Below, piece by piece: positions 43,665 through 47,196 of a DNA stretch of 47,196 nucleotides (position 1 is the stretch's first letter; each line of letters begins with the position of its first letter). A program made the position numbers and the translations under genes. Below the pieces are notes generated by a model that made no database searches, was not told the DNA's origin, and saw only the letters and a program-made list of their open reading frames with translations. Source of the DNA: Candidatus Melainabacteria bacterium (GTDB taxonomy: Bacteria > Vulcanimicrobiota > JABDET01); assembly GCA_013286945.1 (NCBI GenBank), contig JABDET010000004.1, forward strand, positions 1 through 47,196, read 5' to 3'.

Positions 43665-44936
43665 ATGGTTAACTCACTTCACCCACATGCATCTCGAGGA
43701 ATGAACGGACAGCCAAGACGGAGCTCGTTCTTTTCTGAGTCGGTCTCTAAGGGACATCCAGATAAAGTAGCCGATCAGATTGCCGATGCCGTTGTGGATG
43801 CTGTTCTTGCAAAAGACCCGAATGGTCGAGTGGCTTGTGACGCCATGTTCTGGCACGGTGGTGTGGTGGCTGCCGGTCAGATCAGTACTAAAGCAGGGAT
43901 AGATTATGGTGGCTACAGAACAGCCATCATCAACACGTTAAGAGAGATCGGCTATACGGGCCCCTCCGCTTCCCTTGATGCTGACACTTGCGCCGTTTTC
44001 CTGTCTTTTGATCCGCAATCTCCCGACATTGCCCAAGGAGTGGATCAGTCTCATGAAGCGAGAACAGGCCAAGCATCAACCGATGAGCTCTCCTCACGAG
44101 GCGCCGGAGACTCAGGAATGATGTTTGGGTTTGCTTGCAGAGAAACCCCTGAGCTTATGCCTCTCCCCATCACCCTTGCCAACAAGCTTGTTAGGAGACT
44201 CGACGATCTTCGCCTCTATGAAAAGAGCGTTCTTCCTTATCTTGGTCCAGTCGGCAAAGCTCAAGTTACCGTGCATTACGCTGGATATCAACCCACCGGC
44301 GTTAGCGAGGTGGTCTTAAGCGCTGAACATGCCGACGCGGTTTCCCAAAGGACAATCCGCCGCGATCTGATCAAACATGTCATTACCCCAATCATTCCGA
44401 GTGCACTCTTTAGGTCAACGAAGATTCTGATTAACCCAACAGGCCGATTCGTGATCGGTGGGCCAGTTGCCGATACGGGGCTCACTGGACGAAAGATTAT
44501 CGTCGACACCTACGGCGGAATGGCAAGACATGGCGGAGGAGCATTTTCTGGCAAAGATCCAACCAAGGTTGACCGAACCGCCAGTTACATGGCTAGGTAT
44601 ATCGCAAAAAATATCGTAGCTGCAGGCTTGGCAGAGCGGTGCGAAGTGCAACTGGCCTACGCGATCAGTGTGGCTAATCCGAGAGACGTTCAAGTTGACA
44701 CGTTCGGTACCGAAACAATATCGCGAGAGAAAATAGTACGATTAATTAGACAACATTTTGATATGAGTGTCGGGGCCATGATTCGTGATCTTGACCTCAG
44801 AAAGCCAAACTACAGGCAGTTGGCAGCCTACGGGCACTTTGGTCGCCCTGAACTCGATCTCCCTTGGGAACGACTTGATAAAGCCGAAATCCTGGGCGAT
44901 GCTGCAAAACTTCGCCAAAAAACGAAGACCGCCTAG
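43665..44936 (+). CDS. metK: S-adenosylmethionine synthetase
   Basis: MetK makes S-adenosylmethionine from methionine and ATP. It has [20 protein letters not shown] near residue 25, [18 protein letters not shown] near 144 (usual GAGDQG has Gln where this has Ser), [20 protein letters not shown] cut at KVDRTASYM near 300, and [16 protein letters not shown]. It is 423 residues including a 20-residue N-terminal extension not usual in the family. ATG 43701 is an alternative start. There is no SAM riboswitch that I can recognise. It sits alone among unknown genes. Confidence 0.94.
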   Translation: MVNSLHPHASRGMNGQPRRSSFFSESVSKGHPDKVADQIADAVVDAVLAKDPNGRVACDAMFWHGGVVAAGQISTKAGIDYGGYRTAIINTLREIGYTGPSASLDADTCAVFLSFDPQSPDIAQGVDQSHEARTGQASTDELSSRGAGDSGMMFGFACRETPELMPLPITLANKLVRRLDDLRLYEKSVLPYLGPVGKAQVTVHYAGYQPTGVSEVVLSAEHADAVSQRTIRRDLIKHVITPIIPSALFRSTKILINPTGRFVIGGPVADTGLTGRKIIVDTYGGMARHGGGAFSGKDPTKVDRTASYMARYIAKNIVAAGLAERCEVQLAYAISVANPRDVQVDTFGTETISREKIVRLIRQHFDMSVGAMIRDLDLRKPNYRQLAAYGHFGRPELDLPWERLDKAEILGDAAKLRQKTKTA

Positions 44937-44946
44937 CCGTCGAAAA

Positions 44947-45000
44947 GTTCATAAATTTTTAACGTGTGATCCGTAGACAGCCCCCCTGTTTTGCTATAGA
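44947..45000 (+). promoter_or_regulatory. Box-containing promoter (site J)
   Basis: GTTCAT (44947-44952) and TTTAAC (44958-44963) are 11 bp apart. GTAGAC (44973-44978) and the extended -10 TGCTATAGA with hexamer 44995-45000 have a 16-bp spacer. The first unit to -10 distance is 48 bp. The flanking block matches site H. Confidence 0.65.
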
Positions 45001-45033
45001 CTTAGTGATAAGTAGCTGAGAAAGGGGAGACTC

Positions 45034-45762
45034 ATGTCACAGATTAGCGATTCTAAATCATCTTTGCTTACGTCCTTGGACCTTCACGCTCTATATCCCG
45101 CGACTACAAGCACTTCGAGGGACAGACAACCGGGCTCTTCTTCATCTGGCTTTGATCGTTTTGCCTCTTCCAAGCAAAACAGCCTTGGCCCAATAACAAT
45201 TGAGCAAATCCAATTCTTTGGCGATGGGAGAGAAATGATCATTCAAGACAATCGAGGGAATACCCACGCTTTTCACCAGAGAGAAGAGTCAGCAGGCCAG
45301 AGACGCGGACAAAGTTTTCAGCTTGATTGGTCTATCCCAGAAATCGCTTCAGCTTTAGGAATCCCGATCCCCCACCTCACCAGCCAAGCGGGTCGTGTCT
45401 GGGCTGAGTACTTCGGCAGGTACCGGGAAGATATTTTGCATAAGAGGCGGATTGGCTTCGAAACTGCGAACTTCATCGCCCGCTGGGGTAATAAGCAACT
45501 GCTCCCTCACTATATTGAAATGAAATTCGTTAAGTATGACGGCAAAACTGATTTGTGCGATTATTGCCAAAACCCCATTCAACCCGTGAGTATTCGCATT
45601 CAAAACCATCTCATTAAAAAAGCTACAGTCATCACGAGCCTCGATGTGCATTCCCTGGCCCAACACGGAGAAAACGAACCTCGGCATGCTTCGGGACGTC
45701 CTGGACACATTGACGTGAAGTTGTTAGAAGAAGTACTTTCTCTCAACTCGCCGTCCCCTTAA
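45034..45762 (+). CDS. CxxC-HG family protein 2, unknown
   Basis: A 242-residue protein. Residues 1-50 are Ser-rich and probably disordered. Residues 50-165 contain a mixed region (ITIEQIQFFGDGREMIIQD; WAEYFGRYREDILHKRRIGF). The C-terminal domain has DLCDYCQNPIQPV (CxxC near 170-173) followed by LDVHSLAQHGENEPRH. It is a paralogue of the proteins at 42950 and 45965 by this pattern and by the shared YIEMKFVK / YIQVTKTE segment before the CxxC. AAAGGGGAG precedes the ATG. It is driven by site J. Confidence 0.78.
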   Translation: MSQISDSKSSLLTSLDLHALYPATTSTSRDRQPGSSSSGFDRFASSKQNSLGPITIEQIQFFGDGREMIIQDNRGNTHAFHQREESAGQRRGQSFQLDWSIPEIASALGIPIPHLTSQAGRVWAEYFGRYREDILHKRRIGFETANFIARWGNKQLLPHYIEMKFVKYDGKTDLCDYCQNPIQPVSIRIQNHLIKKATVITSLDVHSLAQHGENEPRHASGRPGHIDVKLLEEVLSLNSPSP

Positions 45763-45779
45763 TCGTTGCTCCAGTAGCC

Positions 45780-45836
45780 TTTAACACACCCTTAACCTCT
45801 TGTTGATTGTTTTCCAGGATCGGTCGATGATACAAT
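45780..45836 (+). promoter_or_regulatory. Box-containing promoter (site K)
   Basis: TTTAAC (45780), CTTAAC (45791) and GTTGAT (45802) form three units 11 bp apart. TTGTTT (45807-45812) and the extended -10 TGATACAAT with hexamer 45831-45836 have an 18-bp spacer. The first unit to -10 distance is 51 bp. Confidence 0.6.
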
Positions 45837-45842
45837 GGGGAC

Positions 45843-45941
45843 GTGCTCGTCCAAAGATTTTTAGGTATTTCCTTAATGAAAAGCCTTATCTGTGGGTATA
45901 TTAGGGGTATCCTGTTGCTTAAAAAGCAGGGCACAGTCTAA
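45843..45941 (+). CDS. Possible 32-aa hydrophobic leader peptide
   Basis: A GTG at 45843, about where transcription from site K would begin, opens 32 codons that encode a hydrophobic, basic peptide (RFLGISLMKSLICGYIRG in its core) ending 23 bp before the next gene. There is no Shine-Dalgarno, so translation would have to be leaderless. It may be chance. Confidence 0.2.
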   Translation: MLVQRFLGISLMKSLICGYIRGILLLKKQGTV

Positions 45942-45964
45942 CGAAAGAATCAAGGAGAGGAAAA

Positions 45965-46555
45965 ATGTCTGACCATTCTGTAAGTCCCATCCCTCCATGG
46001 GGAAGCGTCACTAGGTATGGAGACGGAGCGTTCCTTAAAGAAGAAGAGGCTGCTCTCTTCAACAATAAAAAACCTGAAATCATTGAAACCACGCCCCCAC
46101 GGATGAATACCGACTCAGCCACTTTCACGAAACAAGCCGAGCAAAGCCTGAAGAATCGACCGTCACCACCCCCCATTGCCCAATGGGTTAGAACGGAGCG
46201 AAAAGCTAACCAGAGTCTAGGCGTCCAAATCCAACGGCTTCTTCGAAGTGGGTTTGCCAGAAATGGTCTCCCAAGCTACATCCAAGTAACCAAAACCGAA
46301 AACCGTCACGCTCATTATGAGAAATGTCCAGAATGCGGGGGTAAAGTGCGTCAAGGATCTCTCACGATCACGAACCAGCACCTTCGAGACGATGAGGGTA
46401 ATCCAAGAAAGGTGGCACTTCCCCACTTCAATTTACACTGCCTGGCCGAACATGGACAAAAGTTTCCCCGTCTCCCATCACGCCAACCTGGGTACACCCC
46501 TGTCGACTCGCTCAGAGCCGTTATAACGGGAACGAGAGTCCGAGAACGATCGTAG
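45965..46555 (+). CDS. CxxC-HG family protein 3, unknown
   Basis: A 196-residue protein with a disordered N-terminal half (TPPRMNTDSATFTKQAEQ) and the shared C-terminal domain: YIQVTKTENRHAHYEKCPEC, with CxxC near 121-124, then NLHCLAEHGQKFPRLPSRQP. The basic patch RKANQSLGVQIQRLLRSG precedes it. AAGGAGAGG gives a strong ribosome binding site before ATG 45965. A zinc-binding role is inferred from the Cys and His pattern. Binding of nucleic acid is possible but not shown. Confidence 0.78.
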   Translation: MSDHSVSPIPPWGSVTRYGDGAFLKEEEAALFNNKKPEIIETTPPRMNTDSATFTKQAEQSLKNRPSPPPIAQWVRTERKANQSLGVQIQRLLRSGFARNGLPSYIQVTKTENRHAHYEKCPECGGKVRQGSLTITNQHLRDDEGNPRKVALPHFNLHCLAEHGQKFPRLPSRQPGYTPVDSLRAVITGTRVRERS

Positions 46556-46619
46556 CCTGGCGCTACTTAGATTTTCCTGATCTCAGAAAGATCTTATTGG
46601 TCCGTTCTTTAGCGCCAGG
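46556..46619. repeat. Inverted repeat at the ptsP 3' end
   Basis: CCTGGCGCTA (46556-46565) and TAGCGCCAGG (46610-46619) are perfect complements 44 bp apart, with an inner GATCT/AGATC stem (46580-46594). One arm includes the stop codon of the enzyme I gene and the other is in its coding sequence. It may end transcription of the convergent genes. Confidence 0.45.
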
Positions 46620-47196
46620 AATCGTCACCTTCCCAAGCGCTTTTGCCACTTCCGAAATCCTCGAAACTGAAACCGAGAGATCGCGAAAACCCAAGCCAAG
46701 CAAAATTGGAAGAACCCGAGCATCCGAAGCCATTTCCCCACAAAGACTAAGCGATCGGCCTTGACGCTTTACTTTTTTCACGATTTCACCCAAATACTCC
46801 ACAAACAAGGGGTGAAGGGGGTCAGCCTTTAGTGTGGGATGGATTCGATCCACTGCAAAAAAGTACTGGAGCAAATCATTGGTACCCACACTGACGAAGC
46901 GAATCTCTTTTGGAAGTTTGTCGAGCAGCAGGACGGAAGAAGGGGTTTCAACCATGATCCCAAGTTTGACTTTCGTCTTGTACTTTTTTTTCAGCGGATT
47001 CATGATTTTCACAAATTCTTTTATTTCTTCGGCCGTTCTCACCATCGGTATCAAAAGGTGAAGCGTCTCTTTTCCCGCCGCCTGAAAGAGTGCCTGAAGT
47101 TGCTGCTTCAGGATGAGTGATTGATCCAAGAGAAAGCGAATCCCTCGCCATCCGAGAGCTGGATTGCTTTCAGACGGCCAAGCGACCCCCTTGTAC
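46563..47196 (-). CDS. ptsP: PTS enzyme I (phosphoenolpyruvate-protein phosphotransferase), C-terminal part
   Basis: The gene runs off the right edge, and the frame is open to 47196, so only about 210 C-terminal residues are seen. It is the PEP-binding TIM barrel of enzyme I: ESNPALGWRGIRFLL at the edge, LLIPMVRTAEEIKEF, KLGIMVETPSSVLLLDKL, FVSVGTNDLLQYFFAVDR and the catalytic Cys in LCGEMASD. Enzyme I phosphorylates HPr from PEP. Whether this is the sugar (PtsI) or nitrogen-type (PtsP) form needs the missing N-terminus, so the symbol is tentative. With rapZ and yvcK in the window it suggests a regulatory PTS. Confidence 0.85.
   Translation of the reverse strand, partial: YKGVAWPSESNPALGWRGIRFLLDQSLILKQQLQALFQAAGKETLHLLIPMVRTAEEIKEFVKIMNPLKKKYKTKVKLGIMVETPSSVLLLDKLPKEIRFVSVGTNDLLQYFFAVDRIHPTLKADPLHPLFVEYLGEIVKKVKRQGRSLSLCGEMASDARVLPILLGLGFRDLSVSVSRISEVAKALGKVTIPGAKERTNKIFLRSGKSK

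Overview
The window reads as a chromosomal segment of a Gram-negative bacterium. It carries membrane complex I subunits, FtsEX with an EnvC-like LytM factor, a YibQ-type deacetylase and undecaprenyl metabolism genes. The mix of CsaB, RapZ, membrane-anchored YvcK and short GyrB/EF-Ts, with many unrecognised proteins, suggests a poorly characterised, deltaproteobacteria-like lineage. I cannot name a genus from sequence alone. No rRNA, tRNA, CRISPR array, transposase or prophage was recognised.

Layout. 1-900: a promoter, two terminators, a 125-aa unknown protein and a 38-aa Cys-rich micro-protein. 1-6 kb: PafA-like phosphatase, uppP, a small membrane protein, gyrB. 5.9-9.2 kb (minus): GntR/YtrA repressor, ABC ATPase and two membrane proteins, with a perfect operator. 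9.3-13.8 kb: CgeB-like glycosyltransferase, a low-complexity protein, a small ORF and an APH-like kinase. 13.8-18.3 kb (minus): rpsB-tsf-pyrH-frr-[68 aa]-uppS-cdsA. 18.6-22.4 kb: beta-propeller protein, ugd, csaB. 22.4-29.3 kb: ftsE-ftsX-envC-ctpA-yibQ-uvrC. 29.3-33.1 kb: membrane protein, rapZ-yvcK, secreted protein. 33.1-38.9 kb (minus): nuoJKLMN. 38.9-40.0 kb: a structured intergenic region and a beta-helix protein. 40-42.5 kb (minus): LeuA-like synthase and acyl-CoA dehydrogenase. 42.6-46.6 kb: lineage-specific small genes around metK. The end holds the C-terminal part of a PTS enzyme I.

Main new observations. (1) Most of the unrecognised genes share one promoter architecture: a pair of GTTAAC/GTTCAT-like hexamers 11 bp apart, the first starting about 49-50 bp before an (often TG-extended) -10 box. 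In the best cases a -35 box lies 26 bp after the first hexamer. It is seen on both strands, in front of at least ten transcription units, and includes a four-unit tandem array at 12374-12412. This looks like a regulon of one OmpR/PhoB-like activator. (2) Three unknown proteins at 42950, 45034 and 45965 form a paralogous family with a CxxC pair followed by an H-x-LA-x-HG motif, a probable zinc site. Two of the three have the shared promoter. (3) Two of these promoters are followed about 80 nt later by strong intrinsic terminators and no good ORF, so they may make small RNAs. (4) Two long imperfect inverted repeats and a dispersed 39-bp repeat occupy intergenic regions. (5) cdsA and the yibQ-like gene appear to lack a normal start codon at the position set by homology and context.

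The housekeeping genes work in envelope biogenesis (UppP, UppS, CdsA, Ugd, CsaB, FtsEX-EnvC, CtpA), translation (RpsB, Tsf, Frr), nucleotide and one-carbon metabolism (PyrH, MetK), DNA topology and repair (GyrB, UvrC), respiration (Nuo) and carbon control (RapZ, YvcK, PTS enzyme I).
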